A stretch of DNA of 64,000 bases from an uncultured Lachnospiraceae bacterium (GCA_910579275.1 CAJTTO010000023.1:1-64000); one strand, 5' to 3'; shown: positions 7,888 to 17,159, counted from the first letter of the stretch. The notes: generated by a model not told the origin, from the sequence alone. A program made the numbers and translations.

Positions 7888-8175
7888 TTATTTCTCCTCT
7901 ACAGGATAAACGGAAGCCTGTTTTTTGTCTCTTCCTTTTCTCTCGAATCTGAGTACACCATCAACTAAAGCAAACAATGTATCATCTCCGCCTCTGCCAA
8001 CATTTACACCTGGATGAATCTTTGTTCCACGCTGTCTATATAAAATGTTGCCTGCCTTTACGAACTGACCATCCGCCCTCTTGGCTCCTAATCTCTTAGC
8101 CTCGGAATCTCTGCCGTTCTTTGTAGAACCAACTCCCTTTTTATGAGCGAAAAACTGAAGATTTAACTTCATCAT
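7888..8175 (-). CDS. rpmA: 50S ribosomal protein L27 with cleavable N-terminal extension
   Basis: A 95-residue bacterial L27. The start MMKLNLQFF-AHKKG carries the Firmicutes extension that must be removed between Phe9 and Ala10 before the mature N-terminus can reach the peptidyl-transferase centre. The family core GSTKNGRDSEAKRLGAKRADGQ follows. The protease that performs this cleavage, Prp, is encoded directly upstream. GGAGG is nine bases before the first ATG. Confidence 0.98.
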   Translation of the reverse strand: MMKLNLQFFAHKKGVGSTKNGRDSEAKRLGAKRADGQFVKAGNILYRQRGTKIHPGVNVGRGGDDTLFALVDGVLRFERKGRDKKQASVYPVEEK

Positions 8176-8179
8176 GACA

Positions 8180-8530
8180 CTACACCTCCTTGATTATGAG
8201 TTCAAAAACTTTTCTGCCTTTTCTTTTTCTGCCATAATTACCGTAATCATGTTCAATTCCCTTTAACCCCAGTACCATGGAATCCATCAAAAGTTTTGCT
8301 TTTTCATTGATTTCATTTGGAAAATGACATTCAATTGTACCGGCTGCTTCATCCGCGTCAACAATTATTTTTTCCGCCGCCAATTCTTCAATAGAATTGA
8401 TGGTATTAATCACCAATACCGAAATCGCCGCACATACAATATCTTTTCCAGACTGGTCAAAACCGGCATGTCCCATACAGGTAAAGCCGCTATATTGGCT
8501 GTTGGATTTATAGATTACAATCGTAGTCAT
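8180..8530 (-). CDS. prp: Ribosomal-processing cysteine protease Prp
   Basis: A 116-residue Prp (formerly DUF464/YsxB). Catalytic His and Cys are visible in GHAGFDQSGKDIVCAAIS (His21 and Cys33). In Firmicutes, Prp removes the N-terminal extension of L27, an essential ribosome maturation step. It sits between rplU and rpmA with a five-base gap to its substrate's gene. Only a weak ribosome binding site is visible before the ATG, which suggests coupling to rplU translation. Confidence 0.95.
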   Translation of the reverse strand: MTTIVIYKSNSQYSGFTCMGHAGFDQSGKDIVCAAISVLVINTINSIEELAAEKIIVDADEAAGTIECHFPNEINEKAKLLMDSMVLGLKGIEHDYGNYGRKRKGRKVFELIIKEV

Positions 8531-8552
8531 AATATTTCACGAACAACATCTA

Positions 8553-8858
8553 TTAAGCGTTGATTTTATCAATCTTAACCCGAGTGTATGCTTGTCTATG
8601 ACCGTTTTTCTTGTGATAGCCTGTCTTTCTCTTGTATTTGTAGACAATGACCTTTCTGTCTCTGCCCTGTTCCATAACGGTTGCTGTAACAGTTGCATTT
8701 GCCACGTCTGCACCTACCTTGAGAGAATCGTTGCTAACAGCAATAACTTCGTCAAAAGTTACAGTATTTCCAGTTTCTGCTTCAAGCTTTTCTACCTTGA
8801 TAACATCTCCCTCGGAAACCTTGTACTGCTTTCCACCTGTTGCAATAATTGCGTACAT
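8553..8858 (-). CDS. rplU: 50S ribosomal protein L21
   Basis: A 101-residue L21, full length, with the start MYAIIATGGKQYKVSEGD and the C-terminal KRKTGYHKKNGHRQAYTRVKI segment that binds 23S rRNA. AGGAGGTG precedes the ATG. First gene of the rplU-prp-rpmA unit, driven by a strong promoter about 90 bases upstream and preceded by a probable L21 leader. Confidence 0.98.
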   Translation of the reverse strand: MYAIIATGGKQYKVSEGDVIKVEKLEAETGNTVTFDEVIAVSNDSLKVGADVANATVTATVMEQGRDRKVIVYKYKRKTGYHKKNGHRQAYTRVKIDKINA

Positions 8859-8946
8859 ATTGCACCTCCTAAAATTTACTCGCTAACTTTGGTGATATCC
8901 CATATATAAAAGATACTCTTTTAACCTAGTTATGCGGCATACTCAT
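8859..8946 (-). ncRNA. Probable L21 leader of rplU
   Basis: The roughly 85-nt transcript between the predicted promoter and rplU has no reading frame. It is in the position of the Firmicutes L21 leader, a structured autoregulatory element. Assignment is by position only; the fold was not checked against the known covariance model. Confidence 0.4.
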
Positions 8947-8948
8947 AT

Positions 8949-8977
8949 ATACTAGCATTGTTACGAATAGTTGTCAA
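8949..8977 (-). promoter_or_regulatory. Promoter of rplU-prp-rpmA
   Basis: On the minus strand TTGACA (8972-8977) and TAGTAT (8949-8954) are separated by exactly 17 bp, giving a near-consensus sigma-A promoter about 90 bases upstream of rplU. Confidence 0.8.
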
Positions 8978-9006
8978 TGTTTTTTGCATAAAATTTTGTC
9001 TTTTCA

Positions 9007-9083
9007 GTAACAGTTCAGCCTTCGGCTTCCTGTTACAGGCATCAAACCATGCAAAACCACTTCTCGGTATCAAAGACACGAGT
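9007..9083. repeat. Family A structured repeat, copy 1
   Basis: Begins with GTAACAG and TGTTAC arms around AGCC-TTC-GGCT (9007-9036), followed by CATCAAACCATGCAAAACCA and a degenerate second hairpin. The same sequence recurs at 58126 and, without the first stem's core, at 63922. It lies between the rplU promoter and the 3' end of the RNase E/G gene. Confidence 0.65.
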
Positions 9084-9088
9084 TTTCC

Positions 9089-10315
9089 TTATATTTTTAA
9101 CGATAGCTGTTCAGCCAGTGATTTTGTTGTTTTTCTGCGGGTTATTTCTACAAGTCCGAGTGCGGTGATATCGACAACCCTCGTCAAAATGCGATCCTTT
9201 TTTGCCAGTCGCTTTAGCTCCTGCAAAAGCAAAGTATCTTTTTGTTCGTCCTCCATGTTGATAAAGTCTATCAATATTATCCCGGCAAGGTTTCTCAAGC
9301 GAATCTGACGCATAATTTCGTCTGCTGCTTCAATATTAATCTGATAAACATATGCACTACTGTCTTTTTTGGTAATATTTTTTCCGGAATTGACATCTAT
9401 CACATACATCGCCTCTGTCTTTTCAATCACAAGGTAGGCTCCTGAAGAAAGCCAGACTTTTTTGGACAGCAATTCATCAAGCTGCGTCTCTACACGATAA
9501 AGCTTCTGCAGTGGGTAATCCGTGTCATGATACAGCACGATATCGTGAAGCTGTTCAGGCATATGTATTGATACAAATTCCTTCGTTTCACGGTATATCG
9601 TTTCGTCATCCGTGACAATTTGCTGAAAGTGAATTCCTTCATCGCGCATATTGGTCAAATACATTGGCGTGGACTGCCATATGCGGCTGTAGCATGTCCG
9701 ATGGATTCCCTCCTGAAGCAAAGCTGACATGTTTTCCTTCAGATAGATAATCTCATCCGTGACAGGACGCAATGCGTTACTGTCTGACTCATCCGACAGT
9801 TGTAATAATGATGCTGCGTTCGTTCGTATTACAACGCCGTAGTCAATCTCCTGCGGAATTGCTGCTTTTAGCTGTTCCCTTTCTGTCTTAGAGCATTTCC
9901 TTGACACCCCTTTATAAGTATTGGCATTGGAAACAACACTATATTTGCCGGATAGTGACAAATTAACAGTAAAAACCGGTTCTTTCGTCCGCACTGCTTC
10001 CTTTTCAAGCTGCACAAGTATTTCGTCCCCTGCCAGTATTCTGCCATCATATTTCCGGTTTAAAAGAACAGGTTCATATTCAGGATTAATCGGTAAATAT
10101 CCTTTTTGGTTTGGTGCATAATGGATAAACACTGCGTTGAGCTGTCGGACAACATTGATTACTTTTGCGACAAAGATATCTCCAATATGTACTTTTTCGG
10201 ATGACATATCAGCCGATGTATATGATACGGCTGTCATCCTATTTGTATTGACATCATATGCGAATGACAAAATGCCATTTTTGTACTTTGTCATGACATA
10301 ACGTACATTACTCAT
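9089..10315 (-). CDS. rng: Ribonuclease E/G family protein without the zinc-link
   Basis: A 408-residue Rne/Rng endoribonuclease. An S1-like RNA-binding domain (about residues 35-115) precedes the RNase core; the DNase-I-like part has the metal-binding segments YVIDVNSGKN and LIDFINMED, the Asp residues that bind catalytic Mg2+. The protein ends at ITRRKTTKSLAEQLSLKI, so the Cys-x-x-Cys zinc-link and the small domain of E. coli RNase G (489 residues) are absent. Its ATG overlaps the stop codon of the upstream DUF2344 gene (TGATG), implying coupled translation. Likely functions in rRNA or mRNA processing. Confidence 0.88.
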   Translation of the reverse strand: MSNVRYVMTKYKNGILSFAYDVNTNRMTAVSYTSADMSSEKVHIGDIFVAKVINVVRQLNAVFIHYAPNQKGYLPINPEYEPVLLNRKYDGRILAGDEILVQLEKEAVRTKEPVFTVNLSLSGKYSVVSNANTYKGVSRKCSKTEREQLKAAIPQEIDYGVVIRTNAASLLQLSDESDSNALRPVTDEIIYLKENMSALLQEGIHRTCYSRIWQSTPMYLTNMRDEGIHFQQIVTDDETIYRETKEFVSIHMPEQLHDIVLYHDTDYPLQKLYRVETQLDELLSKKVWLSSGAYLVIEKTEAMYVIDVNSGKNITKKDSSAYVYQINIEAADEIMRQIRLRNLAGIILIDFINMEDEQKDTLLLQELKRLAKKDRILTRVVDITALGLVEITRRKTTKSLAEQLSLKI

Positions 10316-11022
10316 CAGTAGTTACTCCCTACAAATCCAAGTGGTTCAAGCTTCACAGCATCTTCCGTGCCCACATTGGCATAAGTTTCTTCCCTTGTAA
10401 TAAGCAGTCCAAATTCGTCCAGTTCCTGATGGCAGAAATCATACAATGCCTTGATAACAAGCGCAGGTTTAATGTTTCCGGCACTGCTGGCATCGACTGT
10501 CAGAATCACACAGTTATTGATTTCATCAAAGCTGCATTCAAAAATAAATGGTTTCATATTAAAAGTAGCTTCGCTTTTTTTGGTCTTTTTTGTGACTATA
10601 ATTTCTTTTTGGGCATAAAAATCCACAACAGCCTGTTTCGATAAGAAAGACGGCATATGTCCCTCGCGAAACGCGACTGTATATTTTGCAGCTGCCACAC
10701 TTGCCATGGCATTTCCCGCGCTGTCAGGGAGAAGCCGCACTTCAAGAATCTGAATTCCGTCAACCATCTGGGCATTTAACGTGTCCACAAATTCTTTTGC
10801 GCTGGTCAGAGAATTTACTTCTATATCCATATATTCGCCATTGCTCTCAAGCCCGATACCAAGAGGGGCGGCAAAGGACATAATCTGGTGTGGACTAAAG
10901 CCTGTGGAATATGAAATATCGATTCCGGCGCGGCGGATTGCTTTCTGAAAGTACCGCATAACATCCAGATGCCCGATAAATTTGAGCACACCATGCTTTG
11001 AAAATTTTACTCTTAATTTCAC
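10315..11022 (-). CDS. TIGR03936 / DUF2344 radical-SAM-associated protein
   Basis: A 235-residue protein of the DUF2344 family, with the typical start KLRVKFSKHGVLKFIGHLDVMRYFQKAIRRAG. A GTG start at 11022 is preferred: it has ACAGGAGG seven bases upstream and overlaps the stop of the radical SAM gene (GTGA). The family nearly always accompanies or is fused to the B12-type radical SAM protein encoded upstream, and lies before RNase E/G in Clostridia. The biochemical role is unknown; a function in RNA or ribosome modification is guesswork from context. Confidence 0.87.
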   Translation of the reverse strand: MKLRVKFSKHGVLKFIGHLDVMRYFQKAIRRAGIDISYSTGFSPHQIMSFAAPLGIGLESNGEYMDIEVNSLTSAKEFVDTLNAQMVDGIQILEVRLLPDSAGNAMASVAAAKYTVAFREGHMPSFLSKQAVVDFYAQKEIIVTKKTKKSEATFNMKPFIFECSFDEINNCVILTVDASSAGNIKPALVIKALYDFCHQELDEFGLLITREETYANVGTEDAVKLEPLGFVGSNY

Positions 11023-12887
11023 TGATTTCCTCCTGTACAAATCCCGCACTGAAATCTGGCAGCGCCACAGGCGCTGCACTGCTGTTTACAATTTGGGGTA
11101 ATCTCTTCTTCAAGCGCACGCTGCCATTCTTTCTTTAAAAAATCCTTCGAGACGCCGCAGTCGATAAAATCCCATGGGAATATCTCATCAAGGCTGCGCT
11201 TGCGCGTTGTGTAAAAGCCTGTGTCTATCCCACATTCTGCAAAGGTTTCCATCCACACATCATGTTTATAATATTCTCCCCATGCGTCAAAGATACAGCC
11301 CTTTTTGTATGCCTCCAGAATCGGTTTGCATAAACGTCTGTCACCGCGGGCAAGAATCCCTTCCATGACACTTGCGTCTGCCTCGTGCCAGTTATACTTG
11401 ATGCTTTTCTGGTTAAGCTGTTCCATGACAGCTCTTTTGGTCATATAGGCTTTCTCCAAAAATTGTTCTTTGGTGCACTGGGAAGCCCACTGGAACGGCG
11501 TGAATGGTTTTGGGATAAAAAATGACGTACTTGCTACAATCTGTACTTTTCCGTTTCTTTTTTCCTTTGGGACGGTATCATAATATGCCACTGCGATTTT
11601 GTTGGACAGTTCCGCAATGCCCCTGATATCTTCTTCCGTCTCTGTCGGAAGCCCAAGCATAAAGTACAGTTTTACCCGGTTCCATCCGCCTTCAAATGCA
11701 AGTGTTGCCCCCTTGAGAATAACTTCCTCCGTAAGCCCTTTGTTTATCACATTCCTAAGACGCTGGCTTCCGGCTTCGGGGGCAAATGTAAGGCTGCTTT
11801 TTTTGATATCCTGAACCTTCTCCATGACATCAAGCGAAAAGGCGTCAATTCGAAGTGACGGAAGCGATATATTCACTTTCTTTTCATGACATTTGTCTAT
11901 CAAAAAGGTTACAAGCTCTTCAAGATGGGAATAGTCACTAGAGCTCAATGAACTTAGTGAGATTTCCTCATATCCTGTGTTGTCAAGCATTTTAATGGCA
12001 TAGTCTTTAAGCATTGTCATATCCCGTTCCCTGACAGGCTTGTACAGCTGTCCCGCCTGACAAAAACGGCATCCGCGAATACACCCTCTCTGGATTTCAA
12101 GCACCACCCTGTCCTGTGTGCATTTGATAAACGGTACAACAGGTTTCTCCGGATAGTACGTATTGGAAACGTCCTTGACAATCTCTTTTACGACTGTCTT
12201 TGGAATATCTGGTTTGGTGGGCACAAAAGACCGAATGGTACCATCTTCGTGATATGACACCTCATAAAACTGTGGTACATACATTCCGGAAAGCTTCGCC
12301 GCCTTATGCAGAAACTGTTCTCTGGAATCCCCCATTTTTCTGCATTCTTTATATAAATCCAAAAGTGCCCGATATTGTGTTTCACCCTCACCAATATAAA
12401 AAATATCAAAAAAATCGGCAATCGGTTCCGGATTATAGCTGCATGGTCCGCCGCCAATAACAATGGGGTGCTCCCACGTCCTTTCCACTGCCATCAGCGG
12501 TATCTGTGACAAGTCCAATATCTGCAATATATTTGTGTAGCACATCTCGTACTGAATAGTGATTCCCAGAAAATCAAAGTCCCTGACAGCATCTTGTGAC
12601 TCCAGTGCAAACAGTGGAATCTGTTTTTCGCGCATCACGGCATCAAGGTCAGGCCATGGTGAGTAGACGCGTTCGCACCATGTATCTGTAAAACGATTCA
12701 GCATATCATACAAAATCTGGATGCCAAGATGTGACATGCCAATTTCGTAGACATCCGGAAAACACATTACAAACCGGACATCCGTCTTTTCTTTGTCCTT
12801 TGTGACACTGTTTACCTCGTTGCCGATATAACGCGCCGGTTTTTCAACTTTTAATAAAATATCATCGCTCAAAGCTAATTTTCTCAT
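11019..12887 (-). CDS. TIGR03960 family B12-binding-domain radical SAM protein
   Basis: A 622-residue radical SAM enzyme. The N-terminal part has the B12-binding-like fold seen in this family (MSHLGIQILYDMLN region), and the middle carries the 4Fe-4S motif Cys-x3-Cys-x2-Cys in QRGCIRGCRFCQAG, followed by the SAM-binding barrel. Cysteines near the C-terminus (CKQQCSACGAARFQCGIC) may hold a second cluster. It forms a translationally coupled trio with DUF2344 and RNase E/G. Substrate unknown; relatives modify small molecules or RNA. Confidence 0.9.
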   Translation of the reverse strand: MRKLALSDDILLKVEKPARYIGNEVNSVTKDKEKTDVRFVMCFPDVYEIGMSHLGIQILYDMLNRFTDTWCERVYSPWPDLDAVMREKQIPLFALESQDAVRDFDFLGITIQYEMCYTNILQILDLSQIPLMAVERTWEHPIVIGGGPCSYNPEPIADFFDIFYIGEGETQYRALLDLYKECRKMGDSREQFLHKAAKLSGMYVPQFYEVSYHEDGTIRSFVPTKPDIPKTVVKEIVKDVSNTYYPEKPVVPFIKCTQDRVVLEIQRGCIRGCRFCQAGQLYKPVRERDMTMLKDYAIKMLDNTGYEEISLSSLSSSDYSHLEELVTFLIDKCHEKKVNISLPSLRIDAFSLDVMEKVQDIKKSSLTFAPEAGSQRLRNVINKGLTEEVILKGATLAFEGGWNRVKLYFMLGLPTETEEDIRGIAELSNKIAVAYYDTVPKEKRNGKVQIVASTSFFIPKPFTPFQWASQCTKEQFLEKAYMTKRAVMEQLNQKSIKYNWHEADASVMEGILARGDRRLCKPILEAYKKGCIFDAWGEYYKHDVWMETFAECGIDTGFYTTRKRSLDEIFPWDFIDCGVSKDFLKKEWQRALEEEITPNCKQQCSACGAARFQCGICTGGNQ

Positions 12888-12901
12888 ACAAAATACCTGT
12901 C

Positions 12902-14431
12902 CTATTGTGAAATCATCTTGCCGTCAACATCAAAAATATAGGGAATTCCGCCGATTTCAACGATTCCTGTCTGCATATTTCCATTGATGTCAAAATAGTA
13001 AATGCTGCCGTTGATTGTTGCCAGACCAACTGCCATATGGCCGTCTGCTTCATAATATTTTGTGGAAACACCATCCGTAAACCAGCCCGTATACATGGAT
13101 CCATCTGCCGCAAAAAGGTATGAGAGACCATTCAAGTCTGCCACGCCAGTTGTCATGTGCCCTGCTTCATCAAACAAATAAGTCTTGCCTTCAATTGTCT
13201 GCCAGCCCGTTGCACGATGCCCGTCTGCCATCGACAAATAATAGCTGTAAACGCCATCATGGAACCAGCCATGTACCATGGAACCATCTGCTGCAAAAAG
13301 GTATGTCTGATCACCGATTGTCTGCCAGCCTGTCTGCATAAGTCCTTTTGCATCAAAATAATAATAGTTATTTGCAACAATATTCAATCCCGTGAGCATA
13401 TGCCCGTCTGTTGAAAAAAATCTTCTTCCGTCAGGCAGATCAAGAAACCCCGTGTACATTGCTCCATCTGCTGCAAAGTAATATGACAGACCATTAATAT
13501 CCTGAAGTCCTGTAAACATTTTGCCGTCTGCTCCGAAAAAGTACATTCCTGCGCCAATCGGCGTAAAACCAACTGCCATGACACCGTCCGGATGAAGATA
13601 ATACAGACTATCCTCAAGCGGAAGCCAACCTGTTATCATGCGCCCTGCCGGATCCAGATAATACTTTGCTGTTCCTAAATCAAGCCATCCGCGCTGCATT
13701 TTATAGTTTATGTAATAATACAAAAATCCCTTTCTAGGGACCCACCCGGTATTTACAATGCTCGTGGAATAATCTTTCAGGGCATAATCCAGATCCACAT
13801 TGCCTTTTATGCCGGGAATGCTGCCAGTGCTCGAATACTGCCATACTGATGCATCCGGAATGTCACATGTATCCCCCCACTGCGCTACCCACTTGTCAAA
13901 AAATATAGGTCCCAGCCTGTCGGTATACCATTTGGTGTTCGAATAAACCATTGGATAATATCCCTCTGCCTCCAATGTCGCACAAAAAGTATTTGCCATA
14001 AGAGAGAGCATCTCCGGTGTCAGCGATTTCTGAACATTATCCTCGACATCCCATACCACCGGATAAGACACCTGCACATTTTGAATTGCGTTTAACACAA
14101 ACTGCGCTTCAAGTGCTGCTTCCTGAACATTTGTTGCATAAGAATAGATATAAACACCTGTTTTTATACCTGCCTGCTGTGCGGCAAGCATATTATAATA
14201 AAAGTATTCGTCAATACCTTTTAACGTACTTCCTACCCTGATAAAGGCAAATGTCACACCACTCTGCGCCACTGCCTGCCAGTTGATTGCCCCCTGCCAT
14301 TTCGAAACATCAATCCCTCTTTCAACAACCGCTGCTTTTGATGGAATTACCGGAATACCGCACAGCATACACACTGCCAGAAACGTACAAAGGATTCTTG
14401 TAAATCTGTTGGCTGATTTTTGTCTTTTCAT
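12902..14431 (-). CDS. Secreted GH25 lysozyme with choline/glucan-binding-type repeats
   Basis: A 509-residue cell-wall hydrolase. Signal peptide at residues 1-33 ending SKA. The GH25 muramidase domain (about 38-225) starts with the catalytic-site motif GIDVSKWQG and has the acidic pair VVWDVED. From about residue 230 to the end there are roughly a dozen 20-residue CW_binding repeats of the form GW-x-YYF-x-DG-x-M-x-TG. Such proteins cut the N-acetylmuramic acid/N-acetylglucosamine bond and attach to wall teichoic acid or glucan. Placed directly after hisB but with its own GGAGG site; probably an autolysin and not a phage lysin, since no phage genes are near. Confidence 0.9.
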   Translation of the reverse strand: MKRQKSANRFTRILCTFLAVCMLCGIPVIPSKAAVVERGIDVSKWQGAINWQAVAQSGVTFAFIRVGSTLKGIDEYFYYNMLAAQQAGIKTGVYIYSYATNVQEAALEAQFVLNAIQNVQVSYPVVWDVEDNVQKSLTPEMLSLMANTFCATLEAEGYYPMVYSNTKWYTDRLGPIFFDKWVAQWGDTCDIPDASVWQYSSTGSIPGIKGNVDLDYALKDYSTSIVNTGWVPRKGFLYYYINYKMQRGWLDLGTAKYYLDPAGRMITGWLPLEDSLYYLHPDGVMAVGFTPIGAGMYFFGADGKMFTGLQDINGLSYYFAADGAMYTGFLDLPDGRRFFSTDGHMLTGLNIVANNYYYFDAKGLMQTGWQTIGDQTYLFAADGSMVHGWFHDGVYSYYLSMADGHRATGWQTIEGKTYLFDEAGHMTTGVADLNGLSYLFAADGSMYTGWFTDGVSTKYYEADGHMAVGLATINGSIYYFDINGNMQTGIVEIGGIPYIFDVDGKMISQ

Positions 14432-14510
14432 CAGTCTGTTTTCCTCCCCTTTTTGTTTTAACTACAATCCGTCCGGTGAAATGGACAGATTTTTATCCGA
14501 ACCTACGTGA

Positions 14511-15101
14511 TTACGATAGACTTCCTTTGGTAGAAAGCACATCTTTGATGCGTTCATCTTTGGACACCGCCATATCAAGCGCTTTTGCAAATGCCTTGAA
14601 TATCGCCTCAATCATGTGATGACTGTTTTCGCCGCTAAGCATCTTTATATGAATGTTCATTGCCGCACTATAAGATACGGCATAGAAAAATTCTCTAACC
14701 AGTGATGTATCAAAGCCGCCAACCATATCATTCGGAAAAGCACATTCAAACTGCAGATAAGGACGACCGCACAAGTCAATCGCACACAAGGCCAAAGCAT
14801 CATCCATGGGCAGGATAAAATAGCCATACCGTTTGATTCCTTTTTTGTCTCCGACAGCTTCCTTTATGGCACTGCCTAGCACGATACCTGCGTCCTCCAC
14901 AGTGTGATGACCGTCAACGTCCAAGTCTCCGTTTATCTTGACATCCAGATCAAAAAAACCATGCTTTGAAAAGCCTTCAAGCATATGGTTAAAGAAACCA
15001 ATCCCTGTATCCACACAGGATTTTCCTTCCCCGTCCAGCTTGAGACTCATGTAGATATCTGTTTCCTTTGTCACTCGCTTTACTTCCGCTGTTCTGTCCA
15101 T
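14511..15101 (-). CDS. hisB: Imidazoleglycerol-phosphate dehydratase HisB
   Basis: A 196-residue HisB catalysing the sixth step of histidine synthesis. The two metal-binding His-rich motifs are visible: GFFNHMLEGFSKHG and DGHHTVEDAG, with a second GENSHHMIEA segment late. The start at 15101 (MDRTAEVKR) is favoured by AAAGGAT upstream and the normal family length; an ATG 24 bases earlier overlaps hisD by one base. Monofunctional type, without a HisN-like phosphatase domain. Confidence 0.95.
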   Translation of the reverse strand: MDRTAEVKRVTKETDIYMSLKLDGEGKSCVDTGIGFFNHMLEGFSKHGFFDLDVKINGDLDVDGHHTVEDAGIVLGSAIKEAVGDKKGIKRYGYFILPMDDALALCAIDLCGRPYLQFECAFPNDMVGGFDTSLVREFFYAVSYSAAMNIHIKMLSGENSHHMIEAIFKAFAKALDMAVSKDERIKDVLSTKGSLS

Positions 15102-15124
15102 ATTGATATCCTTTCTGTTCTGCA

Positions 15125-16423
15125 TTATGATTCCTTCTCAAACCGCACATGAATGGAATTTGCATGAGCGGTCAGCCCCTCTTTCCTTGCAAAAAGTTCA
15201 ATATCTTCATGAACCTTTTCCAACGCCTCCCTAGAATAAGAAATAATGCTTGACTTTTTTACATAGTCGTCCACATTCAATGGGGAGAAGAATTTCGCAG
15301 TCCCGTTTGTCGGAAGAACATGGTTTGGACCGGCATAATAATCACCAAGCGGTTCAGACGAGTATTCCCCAAGGAAAATTGCACCTGCGTTTCTGATTTT
15401 GGTCATAGTATCGAACGGATTTTTTGTCAGAATTTCAAGATGCTCCGATGCAATTTCGTTTGCGGCTTCGACAGCCGTATCCATATCCGGCGCTACAAGG
15501 ATATATCCGTAGTTGTCTAGTGACTTTTGTATGATTTCCCTGCGTTCCAGCACTTTGACAAACGCATCTACCTCAGCAGATACTTTTTGGGCAAGCTCCT
15601 CACTTGTAGTAATCAGAATTGCAGACGCAAGTTCATCATGCTCTGCCTGTGACAGCAAATCTGCCGCAACATATCTTGGCGTGGCACTCTCGTCAGCAAG
15701 TACAAGGATTTCTGATGGTCCTGCGATGGAGTCAATACTCACATGGCCATATACAGCACGTTTGGCAAGCGCGACAAAAATATTTCCGGGTCCGACAATT
15801 TTGTCAACCTTGGGAATTATCTCTGTTCCGTATGCAAGTGCTGCAATTGCCTGCGCACCGCCGACCTTATATATGGCGTCCACGCCTGCAATATCTGCTG
15901 CGGCGAGTGTTGCAGGGTTGATTTTACCGTCTGCCCCTGCCGGAGTAGTCATGATAATATTGGAAACGCCTGCTACTTTCGCAGGGATGACGTTCATCAG
16001 CGTTGTCGACGGATAAGCCGCTTTTCCTCCGGGAACGTAGACACCGACATTCTGCATAGGTGTAATCTTCTGTCCAAGGATTGTTCCATCTTCTTTGGCG
16101 TCAAACCAGCTGTTTTTCTTTTGTTTCTCGTGGTAACTGCGGATATTTGCAGCGGAATCTTTCATCACTTGTATGAAATGCTCGTCCAACTCCTCATATG
16201 CTGCATCAATTTCTGATCTGGTAACCTGAAAGTTTTCTTTTGTCGTCGTACATTTGTCAAACTTTAAGGAGTACGCAAAGACGGCTTCCTCCTTGCGGGT
16301 CTTCACGTCTTCTATGATATCCGCAACGATTTTCTCATAATCACCATAATCATTTGTGCTTCGTTTTAATAAATTTTCCAGCAGATTCTGCTTTGTATCA
16401 TCTGTCAATTTTACAATTCTCAT
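15125..16423 (-). CDS. hisD: Histidinol dehydrogenase HisD
   Basis: A 432-residue HisD, NAD-dependent oxidation of histidinol to histidine in two steps. The family signature is intact around DSIAGPSEILVLADE and AEHDELASAILIT, with zinc-ligand and catalytic Glu/His residues, and the C-terminal GPNHVLPTNGTAKF motif. The start at 16423 is set by AAGGAGG eight bases upstream; the frame is open further but would run into hisG. The ATG overlaps the hisG stop by four bases (ATGA). Confidence 0.96.
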   Translation of the reverse strand: MRIVKLTDDTKQNLLENLLKRSTNDYGDYEKIVADIIEDVKTRKEEAVFAYSLKFDKCTTTKENFQVTRSEIDAAYEELDEHFIQVMKDSAANIRSYHEKQKKNSWFDAKEDGTILGQKITPMQNVGVYVPGGKAAYPSTTLMNVIPAKVAGVSNIIMTTPAGADGKINPATLAAADIAGVDAIYKVGGAQAIAALAYGTEIIPKVDKIVGPGNIFVALAKRAVYGHVSIDSIAGPSEILVLADESATPRYVAADLLSQAEHDELASAILITTSEELAQKVSAEVDAFVKVLERREIIQKSLDNYGYILVAPDMDTAVEAANEIASEHLEILTKNPFDTMTKIRNAGAIFLGEYSSEPLGDYYAGPNHVLPTNGTAKFFSPLNVDDYVKKSSIISYSREALEKVHEDIELFARKEGLTAHANSIHVRFEKES

Positions 16424-17076
16424 AATTCCTCCTTGAGTACCTGCAGCAACTCTTTGATTCTTTCCGCTTCCATTTTCATGCTGACCTGATTGACGATCAT
16501 TCTCGCAGAAAGCGGACAAATTTCCTCCAAAACTTCCAGTCCGTTTTCCTTTAAGGTTGACCCTGTCTCGACAATGTCGACAATCACGTCACTAAGACCT
16601 ACGATCGGACCTAGTTCAACCGAGCCATTCAGCTTAATGATATCAACCGTCTGGTGTTTTTGATTATAGAAATAATCTTTGGCAATCTTTGGATATTTGC
16701 TTGCCACACGTATCATCTCATGATGCTGCAAAAGTTCTTTGGCTGAGGACGGTCCACAGACACACATGCGGCATTTCCCAAATCCTAAGTCAAGTACCTC
16801 ATACACCCTTCTGTTTTCTTCTAAAATCGTGTCACTTCCCACGACGCCGATATCAGCAGCTCCATATTCTACATAAGTAGGCACATCCGGACCCTTTGCG
16901 AGAAAAAATTTCAGCTTTAAATCTTCATTTACAAAAATCAGTTTTCTGGAGCCTTTATCTTTCATTTCTTCACATGTGATACCTACCTTCTCAAGCAGTT
17001 CCAGTGTTTTGTCTGCCAGCCTTCCCTTTCCGAGCGCAAAGGTAAGATATCTCATATCCTGCGTTACCTTATTCAT
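16420..17076 (-). CDS. hisG: ATP phosphoribosyltransferase catalytic subunit HisG (short form)
   Basis: A 218-residue short-form HisG, first committed step of histidine synthesis. The sequence LTFALGKGRLADKTLELLEK begins the fold, and the PRPP-binding loop is at DVIVDIVETGSTLKENGLEV. Short-form HisG lacks the C-terminal regulatory domain and needs HisZ, which is encoded directly upstream. The start at 17076 has GGGGGG eight bases before it; an alternative ATG at 17055 (MRYLTF) has a weaker site and would also give a full-length protein. Confidence 0.95.
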   Translation of the reverse strand: MNKVTQDMRYLTFALGKGRLADKTLELLEKVGITCEEMKDKGSRKLIFVNEDLKLKFFLAKGPDVPTYVEYGAADIGVVGSDTILEENRRVYEVLDLGFGKCRMCVCGPSSAKELLQHHEMIRVASKYPKIAKDYFYNQKHQTVDIIKLNGSVELGPIVGLSDVIVDIVETGSTLKENGLEVLEEICPLSARMIVNQVSMKMEAERIKELLQVLKEEL

Positions 17077-17159
17077 CCTTAATCCCCCCATTCCTGCCAA
17101 AGTCCGCAAATTCGGACACAAGCACAATTTTCTGTCAAAAAAATGTGTTCTCAGATAAT

